A stretch of DNA of 64,000 nucleotides from Myxococcales bacterium (GTDB lineage: Bacteria > Myxococcota_A > Polyangia > Polyangiales > Polyangiaceae). The DNA lies in the NCBI GenBank assembly GCA_025359105.1, contig JANYHK010000041.1, forward strand, positions 62,001 through 126,000. Direction: 5' to 3'. Under the pieces are notes generated by a model, which saw only the letters and a list, made by a program, of their open reading frames with translations, was not told where the DNA came from and ran no database searches. Numbering within the stretch: position 1 is the stretch's first letter; every line of letters starts with the position of its first letter. Shown here one piece after another: positions 52,617 to 60,100 of the stretch. The translations under genes and the position numbers were made by a program.

Positions 52617-54082
52617 TGCACCCTCGGCGGCGCGTCGCCGGTGCCCAGCTACTCGTCGCGCTCGTCGCGTGCGTGGGTGCGCTCGGCTGCTCGCGCAAGC
52701 TGTGGTCGAAGCTCCGGCGCGTGGACGCCGGTGCAGTCGCCGTCGTGCCGGCGGACGGGGCCGCCGTGCCCGACGGTGGCGACTACGCCGTCGCGCGCGT
52801 GGTAGGGGAGGGCGGCGCCGCCGGTGAAGCAGGGGCCGCTGCGGCCAGCGCCTCGCCGTCGCACGCGGTCCTTCCAGCGGGACCGCCCCCGAACCTGAAC
52901 GTCATCCTCGTCACGGTCGACAGCCTGCGCTGGGACATGCCGTGGGCCGGCTACCCGCGCCCCATCGCCCCGGCGCTCACCGCGCTCGAGGCCAAGAGCG
53001 TGGACTATACACATTCCTACGCCATCTCGTCGTACACCTCGATGAGCCTGGGCGGGCTCCTCGCCGGCAAGCTCCCTGGCGAGCTCCCGCGCGACGGCTT
53101 CTTCTTCGGCACCTACCACAAGAAAAACCTCTTCTTCCCCGAGCTCCTGCAGAAGGCCGGCGTCCACACGATCGGCGCCCACGCCCACGCGTACTTCAAG
53201 GACGCGGGGTTTCAACAGGGCTTCGACAAGTGGGAGCTCGTCCCGAACCTCCAGTTCGACAACACGACCGACAAGAACATCACCGCGCCGCAGCACGAGG
53301 CGCTCGCCGAGAAGCTCCTCGGCGATCCCGCGCTGGAGGCGGACGACGCGCGATTCTTCGCGTGGTTCCACTTCCTCGATCCGCACGACCAGTACATGAG
53401 CCACGAGCCGGAGATCGCTTCGTGGGGCCGGCTCCGGCGGGACCAGTACGACGGCGAAATAACGTTCACCGACAAGTACCTGGCCAAGCTCTTCGCCTTC
53501 ATCGCGTCGCGCCCCTACGCCGAACGCACCGCCATCCTCGTGAGCGCCGATCACGGCGAGGGGCTGGGCGAGCACAACCACTACGCGCACGGCTTCGAGC
53601 TGTGGGAGATGCTCGTGCGTGTTCCGCTCCTCGTCTATATCCCCGGCGTCGTGCCGCGCCACGTGGACACGCCGCGCAGCGCGCTCGACCTCGCGCCGAC
53701 CATCTGCGAGCTCCTCGGCGTCGCGCCTGATCCGGGGTTCGAGGGGGTGAGCCTGGTGCCCGAGATCTACGGCAAGCCCGCGGAGCCGCGCGACGTCCTC
53801 CTCGATCTGCCGACGACGAGCGACAGCGAGCGAAGGCGCGCCATCCTCCACGAGAACCTGAAGCTCATCGCCTTCGGCAACGACAAGTACTTCCACCTGT
53901 ACGATCTCGGGAAGGATCCCGACGAGCTCGAGAAGATCGTCAAAGGGGCCGAGTACGACGAGATGAAGGCGCGGTATCTGGCGTTCGAGAAGACGCTGAA
54001 GGACGTGGATCCGTACGCTTGCCTCCCCAACGTCTGCCTCAACGGTGCGTACAAGAAGGCGCTGGACGCCGGGAAAAAGTGA
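52616..54082 (+). CDS. Atypical sulfatase-like lipoprotein (alkaline-phosphatase superfamily)
   Basis: 488 residues. The lipobox V-G-A-L-G-C gives Cys25. After a linker, the catalytic domain starts with V-I-L-V-T-V-D-S-L-R-W-D (metal Asp) and has H-F-L-D-P-H-D and V-S-A-D-H-G-E-G. As in the membrane homologue at 18.1-20.4 kb, the formylglycine motif is missing; the equivalent reads S-S-Y-T-S-M-S. So it is not a classical sulfatase; phosphodiesterase or phosphotransferase activity on a surface glycan or lipid is possible. GTG start shares one base with the preceding stop. Confidence 0.88.
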   Translation: MHPRRRVAGAQLLVALVACVGALGCSRKLWSKLRRVDAGAVAVVPADGAAVPDGGDYAVARVVGEGGAAGEAGAAAASASPSHAVLPAGPPPNLNVILVTVDSLRWDMPWAGYPRPIAPALTALEAKSVDYTHSYAISSYTSMSLGGLLAGKLPGELPRDGFFFGTYHKKNLFFPELLQKAGVHTIGAHAHAYFKDAGFQQGFDKWELVPNLQFDNTTDKNITAPQHEALAEKLLGDPALEADDARFFAWFHFLDPHDQYMSHEPEIASWGRLRRDQYDGEITFTDKYLAKLFAFIASRPYAERTAILVSADHGEGLGEHNHYAHGFELWEMLVRVPLLVYIPGVVPRHVDTPRSALDLAPTICELLGVAPDPGFEGVSLVPEIYGKPAEPRDVLLDLPTTSDSERRRAILHENLKLIAFGNDKYFHLYDLGKDPDELEKIVKGAEYDEMKARYLAFEKTLKDVDPYACLPNVCLNGAYKKALDAGKK

Positions 54083-54083
54083 G

Positions 54084-54089
54084 TAAACT
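54084..54089 (+). promoter_or_regulatory. -10-like hexamer of leaderless gloB
   Basis: TAAACT ending 7 bases before the ATG at 54097. It lies in the 14-base gap after the sulfatase stop, so gloB may be separately transcribed despite close packing. Confidence 0.4.
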
Positions 54090-54096
54090 GCCCGCC

Positions 54097-54870
54097 ATGA
54101 AGATCCACGTCGTGCCGTGCCTCAAGGACAACTACGCGTACGTCGTCGTCTGCGAGAAGACGGGCAAGAGCGCGATCGTGGACGCAAGCGAGGCCACACC
54201 GGTCATCGCTGCCGCGCGCGCGCTCGACGTGGCCCCGCGCGACATCTGGTGCACGCACCACCACATCGACCACGTGGGCGGCAACGAGGAGGTCGTGGCG
54301 GCGCTGGGCATCACCGACGTCGTCGGCCACGTCTCGGACAAGGGGCGCATCCCCGGGCAGACGAAGTTCCAAGACACCGGCGACACGCTGGCACTCGGGG
54401 ATCTGAAGATTCGAATGATCCACATCCCCGGCCACACCCTCGGCGCCATCGCCTACGTCGTCACCGATGGGGCCGAGACCGCGGTCTTCACCGGCGACAC
54501 GATGTTCGCCGCCGGCTGCGGCCGCCTCTTCGAGGGAACTCCTGCGCAGATGCACGCCTCGCTCTCGGCACTGGCCGCTGTCGGGCTGCGCGCGCTCGTC
54601 TACTGCGGGCACGAATACACCGAGAGCAACCTGCGCTTCGCCGCGCACGTCGAGCCGAAGAACGCCGCCGTCCTCGCCGCGCAGAAGCGAGCGGCTGCGC
54701 TCCGTGCGGAGGGCAGGCCCACCGTCCCCACCCGCATCGAGGACGAGCTCGCGACGAACCCGTTCCTGCGCACCCGCTCGGCCGAGCTCCGCGCGACGCT
54801 CGGCATCCCCGCCGACGCAGACGACGCGACCGCCCTCGGCGCCGTCCGCAAAGCGAAAGATACGTTCTAG
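54097..54870 (+). CDS. gloB: Hydroxyacylglutathione hydrolase (glyoxalase II)
   Basis: 257 residues, the GloB length. The metallo-beta-lactamase motif T-H-H-H-I-D-H is at residues 53-59, then P-G-H-T (His), F-T-G-D-T-M-F and C-G-H-E-Y-T-E-S-N. The C-terminal substrate domain is N-P-F-L-R. It hydrolyses S-lactoylglutathione to D-lactate and glutathione. Converges on the desaturase with a 4-base gap. Confidence 0.95.
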   Translation: MKIHVVPCLKDNYAYVVVCEKTGKSAIVDASEATPVIAAARALDVAPRDIWCTHHHIDHVGGNEEVVAALGITDVVGHVSDKGRIPGQTKFQDTGDTLALGDLKIRMIHIPGHTLGAIAYVVTDGAETAVFTGDTMFAAGCGRLFEGTPAQMHASLSALAAVGLRALVYCGHEYTESNLRFAAHVEPKNAAVLAAQKRAAALRAEGRPTVPTRIEDELATNPFLRTRSAELRATLGIPADADDATALGAVRKAKDTF

Positions 54871-54874
54871 AGGT

Positions 54875-55687
54875 TCACTCGCCGGGCAGGAGCTCGGGCT
54901 CCGCTGCCGGGGCGATGCTGTCGGCAGGCTTCCAGCGCATGACCTGCGCGCCGGTCATGTCGATGACGCCGAACGCACTCAAGAGCTTCATGACCTGGTA
55001 GGTCGGGTCGATCTCGAACCAGCGCGCCGCGAAGTTCGGGCTCATGCCGAATTTGTGGTGGTTGTTCTGGAAGAGCTCGCCGGCCGTCAGAACGTCGAAC
55101 ACGAGCGTGTTGCGCGAGACGTCGTTGCTGGCGAAGTTGCGGTAGCCGTAGCGGTGGCCGCACCAGTTCACGATGGCGCCGTGGAGCGGGCCCATCAGGT
55201 AGTGCGCGGGGAGGAGGAGGTAGAACGCCCAGTGGGGGGCCAGCGCGATGTACACGAGGGTGTAGCCGACGCCGAACGCGAGGCGCGTTCCCCAGAAATC
55301 GCCGACCTTGTCGAGCGCCGGCCACTCCGGAGTGCCGCCGTCGAAGCGGGGCTCGGGCTGCGTCTGGTTCTTCACGAAGCCGGCGTAGATGAGCGCGGTC
55401 GACCACATCATCGAGAAGACGTTGCCGTGGTTCTCGGGCGAGTGCGGATCCTTCGCGGTGTCGCTGTACGCGTGGTGCATCCGGTGAAGGATCGCGTACC
55501 CGCGCGGGTTCAAGTAGCTCGACCCCTGCATGATGAACGTGAACAGGTGGAAGAAGCGCTCCCAGCCCTTGCTCATCGCGAACTGCCGGTGCGCGCCGTA
55601 GCGGTGCAGGAAGAAGCTCTGGCAAAAGACGCTGACCTGCCAGTGCAGCACGAAGAACGCGACGATGAGGATGGTGCCGGTTGTCAC
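54875..55687 (-). CDS. Acyl-CoA/lipid delta-9 fatty acid desaturase
   Basis: 270 residues. Three histidine boxes hold the di-iron centre: H-R-Y-G-A-H (28-33), H-R-M-H-H (68-72) and Q-N-N-H-H-K near residue 200. Several membrane helices flank them. It introduces a double bond into fatty acyl chains to adjust membrane fluidity. GTG 55687 was chosen: AGGGAG precedes it by 8 bases; the longer frame to 55729 adds a non-conserved leader. Confidence 0.93.
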   Translation of the reverse strand: MTTGTILIVAFFVLHWQVSVFCQSFFLHRYGAHRQFAMSKGWERFFHLFTFIMQGSSYLNPRGYAILHRMHHAYSDTAKDPHSPENHGNVFSMMWSTALIYAGFVKNQTQPEPRFDGGTPEWPALDKVGDFWGTRLAFGVGYTLVYIALAPHWAFYLLLPAHYLMGPLHGAIVNWCGHRYGYRNFASNDVSRNTLVFDVLTAGELFQNNHHKFGMSPNFAARWFEIDPTYQVMKLLSAFGVIDMTGAQVMRWKPADSIAPAAEPELLPGE

Positions 55688-55816
55688 GCAAGGCTCCCTT
55701 GTTGCCCCTGAAGTTAGGAGGGTTTGCACCTGACGGCCTTCATCCCTCGGTCACACCGGAGCCCGATTGTCAGCGTCGTGTCACGGCCCCGCAGGCGTCG
55801 TGTCAGGGCGGGGAGT

Positions 55817-56953
55817 TCAGCCCTCCGGATCGGGCCCCTCGCCGCGGACGTAATCGGCGATGGCCTCGGACTCCCGGGCGACGTGGGGGCCGAGGATTCC
55901 GGCCAGCCGGGGGTCTTTGACCCAGTGGGCCGAGTGCGTCATCGTCGGGACGAAGCCACGCGCGCGCTTGTGCTCACCGCCGGCGCCGGGCTCGAAGACG
56001 GCCAGCCCGTCGCGGATCGCCTCGCGGACGCCGTGGTAGTAGCAGACGTTGAAGTGGAGGAAGGGCAGCTCCTCGTGCGCGCCCCAGTAGCGGCCGTAGA
56101 GGCGGTCGCTCTTCTTCACGTTGAAGGCGCTCGCCACGACGCGCGAGCCCTTCGTCGCGACCACCCAGGCGAGGCGGTCCTTCCAGCGCTCGGCAATCAG
56201 CCGGAAGAAGCGCTGGTTCATGTAGCGCCGGCCCCAGCGGAACTTGTCGACCGTGGTCGTGTAGAGTGCATGCATCTCGTCGGCGCGCTCCTGCGTGAGC
56301 TCGGCCGGGGCGAGGGTGCGGATCTCGACGCCGTCCTTCGCGGGCTGCGCGGCCTCGCGCTTCAGCTGGTGGCGCCTCTTGGAGTTGAAGGTGGCGAGGA
56401 AATCGTCCCAGCTCGCGTAGCCGGCGTTGTGCCAGTGGTATTGCACGCCGAGCCGGTGGAGCATGCCGGCGTCGGTCCAGGCCTCCGCTTCGGCCTCCCG
56501 CGGGAAGAGGACGTGCGCGCTCGACATGGGCAGCTCGCGCGCGAGCTCCTGGGCGACGGCGGTGAAGACGTGGGCGAGCTCGCCGCGGTCCTGCCCGGGG
56601 AGGGCGAGGAGGCGATCGCCCGTCGCCGGCGTGAAGGGCACGGCAAGGACGAGCTTGGGGTAGTACGCGATGCCCATCCGCTGCGCGACGTCGGCCCAGC
56701 TCCAGTCGAAGACGAACTCGCCCTCGCTGTTGCCCTTCAGATAGGCAGGCGCTGCCGCGACGAGTCTGTCGTCCTCGAAGAGCGCGAAGTGATGCGGGAG
56801 CCAGCCCGTGCGAGGGCCGACGCACCCGGCCTCCTCGAGGCAATCGAGCCACGTCCACTCGACGAACGGGGAGCTCGACGGTACGGCGAGCGCGTCCCAG
56901 GAGGCCTGATCGACCTCACGGATGCGCTGGAGGATTCGGAGTTTCCGCTCCAA
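55817..56953 (-). CDS. COG3146/DUF482 N-acyltransferase (peptidogalycan biosynthesis-type)
   Basis: 378 residues. Diagnostic stretches: F-V-E-W-T-W-L-D-C-L-E-E, V-G-P-R-T-G-W-L-P-H-H, A-Y-L-K-G-N-S-E-G-E-F-V-F-D, W-R-Y-M-N-Q-R-F-F-like W-G-R-R-Y-M-N-Q-R-F-F, and V-C-Y-Y-H-G-V-R-E-A-I. This is a double-GNAT family; the exact acceptor is unknown. The start is uncertain: TTG at 56953 is the only reasonable codon before the conserved region and lies 29 bases after the sigma-like gene's stop, so the two are probably cotranscribed. Confidence 0.85.
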   Translation of the reverse strand: MERKLRILQRIREVDQASWDALAVPSSSPFVEWTWLDCLEEAGCVGPRTGWLPHHFALFEDDRLVAAAPAYLKGNSEGEFVFDWSWADVAQRMGIAYYPKLVLAVPFTPATGDRLLALPGQDRGELAHVFTAVAQELARELPMSSAHVLFPREAEAEAWTDAGMLHRLGVQYHWHNAGYASWDDFLATFNSKRRHQLKREAAQPAKDGVEIRTLAPAELTQERADEMHALYTTTVDKFRWGRRYMNQRFFRLIAERWKDRLAWVVATKGSRVVASAFNVKKSDRLYGRYWGAHEELPFLHFNVCYYHGVREAIRDGLAVFEPGAGGEHKRARGFVPTMTHSAHWVKDPRLAGILGPHVARESEAIADYVRGEGPDPEG

Positions 56954-56982
56954 GACCGGCTCTATAGCACCAGGCGCGCGCT

Positions 56983-58167
56983 CTACCGCGTCGCGAGCAC
57001 GTACGCGATGCCCATCGCGCCGGCGATCGCGAGGATGGCGAACGCCGTCCAGCCGAGGTTCGCGGTCGCCACCTTGCGCTTCGGCGTCTTGGCGGCCTGA
57101 ACCCACGCCTGCACTTCGGCCGCGTCGGTGCCCGCTTCGCCGGGGTCGACGACCGATGCGGCGCCGCCGCGGACGCTCGGAACGCCGGGCACCTCGACCG
57201 GCTGCGCGACGCCGACGCGCGAGGCGATGCTCGTCTCCTCGGCCTCGAGCTTCTGCACCATCGCGGAGCTGCGTTCGGCGGCGACGATGGCCGTCCAGCG
57301 ACCGTCGCCGCGCTCGAAGAGTCGCGCCTTGGCCTCGTCGGCGACGCGGACGACCTGCTCCTGGTTCGCGCGCGGCGCTTCGATCGCCATGACGACGACG
57401 CTGCGGTGCGCGATGACCCCCTCGGTAAGGCGGGCGCGGCAGTCCGGGCACCCGGCGAGGTGGTTGAGCGCGTCGCCGAGATCGTCGCTCTGGTCGCCGC
57501 CGTGCACGAGGGCGAGGAGCGGATCGTTCACGTGGTCGCCAGCCTTGCCCGGCGTCGTGGCTGCGCGTCCGAGCTGGCGGAGCTTCTTCTCGCGGCGCTC
57601 TTCCGGGCTCGTGGCCGCACCGCGCCGGTCGCCTTCGCCCTCGATCTCGAGCTCGGCGGCGATCTTGAGCGCGCGATCGCGCGAGCCTCCCACCGCGTCG
57701 AGCGGGCTGCCTAGGGCGCGGGCGACGTCGTCGACCGTACCGTCGTCCTCGAAGAGGAGCGCGAAGAACAGCCGGTCCTTCGGGGACAGCTTCTCGGTCA
57801 CCCGATCGAGCAGCGCGCGCGCCGCCTTGGCGTCGGCCGAGGCCGGGGCGGGGGACTCGGGCAGATCGGAGTCGAGAGACTCGAGGTCGTCGGTGACGGC
57901 CTCCAGATCGTCCCCGGCGGCGATCTGCTGGATGAGTGTGTGGCGCCGCTTCGCACGGCGCGCCGCGTGGAGGACGATCGCGCGGAGGTAGCTGTCCGGC
58001 GACTCGATCTGCTCGGGCTTGATGCCGCGCTGCTCGGCGAGCTGTGCGAGGACCAGCTCGACCTCGCGCGCGACGTCCTCGCCAGCGATCTTCTCGGCGT
58101 TCGCCCGTACGAAGGCCCGGGCGTGCTTCAGGATGAGCGGTCGATGCGCCGTGACGAAGGCCTGCAC
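56983..58167 (-). CDS. Sigma-like/anti-sigma-like fusion protein with C-terminal membrane anchor
   Basis: 394 residues. Residues 1-80 are helical and resemble ECF sigma region 2 (S-P-D-S-Y-L-R-A-I-V-L-H-A-A-R-R-A-K-R-R). Residues 117-172 resemble region 4 (L-S-P-K-D-R-L-F-F-A-L-L-F, V-D-D-V-A-R-A-L-G-S-P-L-D-A-V-G-G-S-R-D-R). A zinc-type anti-sigma motif H236-x3-C240-x2-C243 follows, inside N-H-L-A-G-C-P-D-C-R-A-R-L. The last 24 residues (371-394) are one membrane helix. If correct, the sigma-like part is tethered to the inner membrane by its own anti-sigma. GTG start with AAAGGG upstream. Resemblance is by eye, so moderate. Confidence 0.7.
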   Translation of the reverse strand: MQAFVTAHRPLILKHARAFVRANAEKIAGEDVAREVELVLAQLAEQRGIKPEQIESPDSYLRAIVLHAARRAKRRHTLIQQIAAGDDLEAVTDDLESLDSDLPESPAPASADAKAARALLDRVTEKLSPKDRLFFALLFEDDGTVDDVARALGSPLDAVGGSRDRALKIAAELEIEGEGDRRGAATSPEERREKKLRQLGRAATTPGKAGDHVNDPLLALVHGGDQSDDLGDALNHLAGCPDCRARLTEGVIAHRSVVVMAIEAPRANQEQVVRVADEAKARLFERGDGRWTAIVAAERSSAMVQKLEAEETSIASRVGVAQPVEVPGVPSVRGGAASVVDPGEAGTDAAEVQAWVQAAKTPKRKVATANLGWTAFAILAIAGAMGIAYVLATR

Positions 58168-58235
58168 AGGCCCTTTCTACCATAGGGGACCCCGCGCAAG
58201 GCTGGGGAAACCCCGAGGCGCGGGTCGAGCTTGCT

Positions 58236-58817
58236 CTAGTTCGCGTCCTTGCGGCAGAGAACGAACCAAGCATCCATCGGCGCGGCGCCCTTCTGCGCGC
58301 GCCCGATGCAGACGTGGTTCGAGATGCCGCGAATGTGGTCGATCATCCCGGCATAAACGAACCGCCCGAGGCGCCCCTCGTTCGGCACGATCGGCGGCCA
58401 CGTGTCGACGCGGCCCTTGGGCAGCGTGCGGTAGTCGACGAGCACCTCGCCCTCGGTGTCCGATTTCCGCGCGAGGAAGTAGCCGGGCCCGGTGAACGTG
58501 TTCGAGCTCGCGTGGTTGTAGCCCCAGAGCTCGTCGTCCCCTTCTTCGGGGCGACAGAAGCGCTTCTGGCTGACGGAAAAGAGGGGGAGCGAGTTCTTGA
58601 GCTCGTGGATCACCTCGACCTTGCGACCGACGCTCGGGGGCACGAAGTGGTCCAGATCGATCGCGCGGTAGCCCTTCGCCGCCTCCCAGATGCGCTCCAT
58701 CTGGTGGCGGCCCCAGGTGCGCGTCGTATGCGTCCTGCCCTCGTGGCCGAGCTCGTCGAGGATCTTGGTGATGTGCTCGAGATCGACCTTCGGCTGCAGG
58801 AAGACGGTGACGTCCAT
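58236..58817 (-). CDS. Conserved hypothetical protein
   Basis: 193 residues, soluble, no signal. Segments such as W-G-R-H-Q-M-E-R-I-W-E-A-A-K-G-Y, D-H-F-V-P-P-S-V-G and S-N-T-F-T-G-P-G-Y-F are striking and look conserved, but I cannot match them to a family. The ATG is preceded by TAAGGA, which could serve as ribosome site or weak -10. It is divergent from the OmpA gene (133-base gap). Confidence 0.75.
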   Translation of the reverse strand: MDVTVFLQPKVDLEHITKILDELGHEGRTHTTRTWGRHQMERIWEAAKGYRAIDLDHFVPPSVGRKVEVIHELKNSLPLFSVSQKRFCRPEEGDDELWGYNHASSNTFTGPGYFLARKSDTEGEVLVDYRTLPKGRVDTWPPIVPNEGRLGRFVYAGMIDHIRGISNHVCIGRAQKGAAPMDAWFVLCRKDAN

Positions 58818-58950
58818 GCGCGTTCCTTAGCACTGACCCGCTGTTCGTCCTGGAAAAAGAGCCCCCGAAACGTAGGCCCAGCCACTCTTGCCATGGTACG
58901 TGGGGGTGGTAGTGCCGTGGGGAAACCCGAGAAGGGAAGCCGGAGCCGTC

Positions 58951-59517
58951 ATGAAAATCACCTCGTCGTTCTCGCTCTTCGCCGTCGTCGCCACCGTCCT
59001 CGTCGCCGGCTGCGACAACACCAAGACCACGGCCGCTCCGCCGAAGAGTCCGGCCACGTTGACCCACGCGGAGCTGCCGCCGCCTGCCGTGGGCCCCTCG
59101 GCGTCGCCCCCCGGCGTCGACGCGTCGGTGAGCACCAACGGCCTGCACGTCTCCGACGCGATCGCGCGCGCCTGCAATCTGCCCAAGCAGGATGCGCGCA
59201 CCAGCTTCGACTTCGACTCCACCGCCATCGGCGACGACGACAAGACCGTGCTCGCCGCGGTCGCCAAGTGCCTGACCGAGGGGGCGCTGAAGGGCAAGAA
59301 CGTCTCGCTCGTCGGCCGTGCCGATCCGCGTGGTGAGGACGAGTACAACATGTCGCTGGGTGGCACCCGCTCGGACTCCGTCCGCAAGTACCTGCATGAT
59401 CTCGGGGTGCAGCGCGAGCGCATGGGGGCCACGAGCCGCGGCGAGATCGACGCGACGGGCAAGGACGAAGCGGGCTGGGCCCAGGACCGGCGCGTCGACA
59501 TCGAGCTCGCGAACTAG
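58951..59517 (+). CDS. OmpA/Pal-like peptidoglycan-associated lipoprotein
   Basis: 188 residues. The lipobox V-L-V-A-G-C gives Cys21. After a Pro/Ala linker, an OmpA-C domain (about 75-188) has F-D-F-D-S-T, V-G-R-A-D-P-R-G-E-D-E-Y-N-M-S-L-G, R-S-D-S-V-R-K-Y-L and Q-D-R-R-V-D-I-E-L. It anchors the outer membrane to peptidoglycan. GGAG lies before the ATG. Whether this is the Tol-Pal Pal is unclear, as no tol genes are present. Confidence 0.93.
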   Translation: MKITSSFSLFAVVATVLVAGCDNTKTTAAPPKSPATLTHAELPPPAVGPSASPPGVDASVSTNGLHVSDAIARACNLPKQDARTSFDFDSTAIGDDDKTVLAAVAKCLTEGALKGKNVSLVGRADPRGEDEYNMSLGGTRSDSVRKYLHDLGVQRERMGATSRGEIDATGKDEAGWAQDRRVDIELAN

Positions 59518-59533
59518 CGTCTCCCCCGCGTGC

Positions 59534-59539
59534 TAAACT
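59534..59539 (+). promoter_or_regulatory. -10-like hexamer of leaderless repeat lipoprotein
   Basis: TAAACT ending 6 bases before the ATG at 59546. Confidence 0.4.
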
Positions 59540-59545
59540 GAGGCC

Positions 59546-60052
59546 ATGAGGGTGGCGCCGCCGATGGCCTTTCTCGCGGTCGTACTCGTCGGCGCGTGCG
59601 CCGCGACGCCAAATCTCGAGTACGTCGCCGGCAGCTCCGAGGCTGGCGCGGAGGGTGGGAGCAGCTCGGGCGCATCGGGTACTTCAGGAGCGTCCGGCAC
59701 ATCGGGTACCTCAGGCACGTCGGGCACGTCGGGCACGTCGGGCACTTCAGGCACGTCCGGTGCGTCGGGCACGTCTGGGAGCTCGGGTGCGTCCGGCACG
59801 TCCGGCACGTCCGGGGCGTCGGGCGGCGTCGACTCCGGCGAGGACGCGAGCCCCGCGTGCCCGCTGATCGTCAAGAGCGGCATCCAGTGCTGCACTGGGC
59901 CAGCGCCGCGCACATGCATCGATCTGGCCTGCAACCACTGCAACGACTGCACGAACGCCGGCTGCCTGCCGACGCAGTACTGCTGCGCGAAATATTCGGG
60001 CCCCAGCTACAAGGGAATCGCGTGCGTCGCGACGTCGAGCGCGGGGTGCTGA
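59546..60052 (+). CDS. Lipoprotein with Ser-Gly-Thr/Ala tandem repeats
   Basis: 168 residues. The lipobox V-L-V-G-A-C (Cys18) is followed by about 17 perfect or near-perfect S-G-T/A/S triplets (roughly residues 41-93) and a short Cys-rich C-terminal domain (C-P-L, C-C-T, C-I-D-L-A-C-N-H-C-N-D-C, Q-Y-C-C). The repeat is likely a flexible stalk that carries the Cys-rich head away from the membrane. The Thr/Ser residues could be glycosylated. Function unknown. Confidence 0.82.
   Translation: MRVAPPMAFLAVVLVGACAATPNLEYVAGSSEAGAEGGSSSGASGTSGASGTSGTSGTSGTSGTSGTSGTSGASGTSGSSGASGTSGTSGASGGVDSGEDASPACPLIVKSGIQCCTGPAPRTCIDLACNHCNDCTNAGCLPTQYCCAKYSGPSYKGIACVATSSAGC
59666..59824 (+). repeat. 9-bp tandem repeat encoding Ser-Gly-Thr
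   Basis: About 17 units of a 9-base repeat (consensus TCGGGCACG with TCA/TCC variants) in frame within the lipoprotein gene. Such repeats can change length by slipped replication without breaking the frame. Confidence 0.85.
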
Positions 60053-60088
60053 CTCGAATCGGATAGATCGCGGGGGCCACTTCGGCCG

Positions 60089-60094
60089 TACGAT
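60089..60094 (+). promoter_or_regulatory. -10-like hexamer of leaderless DUF4139 gene
   Basis: TACGAT ending 6 bases before the ATG at 60101. Confidence 0.4.
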
Positions 60095-60100
60095 GCCGGC

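Noticed and set aside
59533-59952. Minus-strand Pro-Asp-Val repeat protein
   Set aside because: It is the reverse reading of the Ser-Gly-Thr repeat. The plus-strand frame has a lipobox and a promoter; this one has neither.
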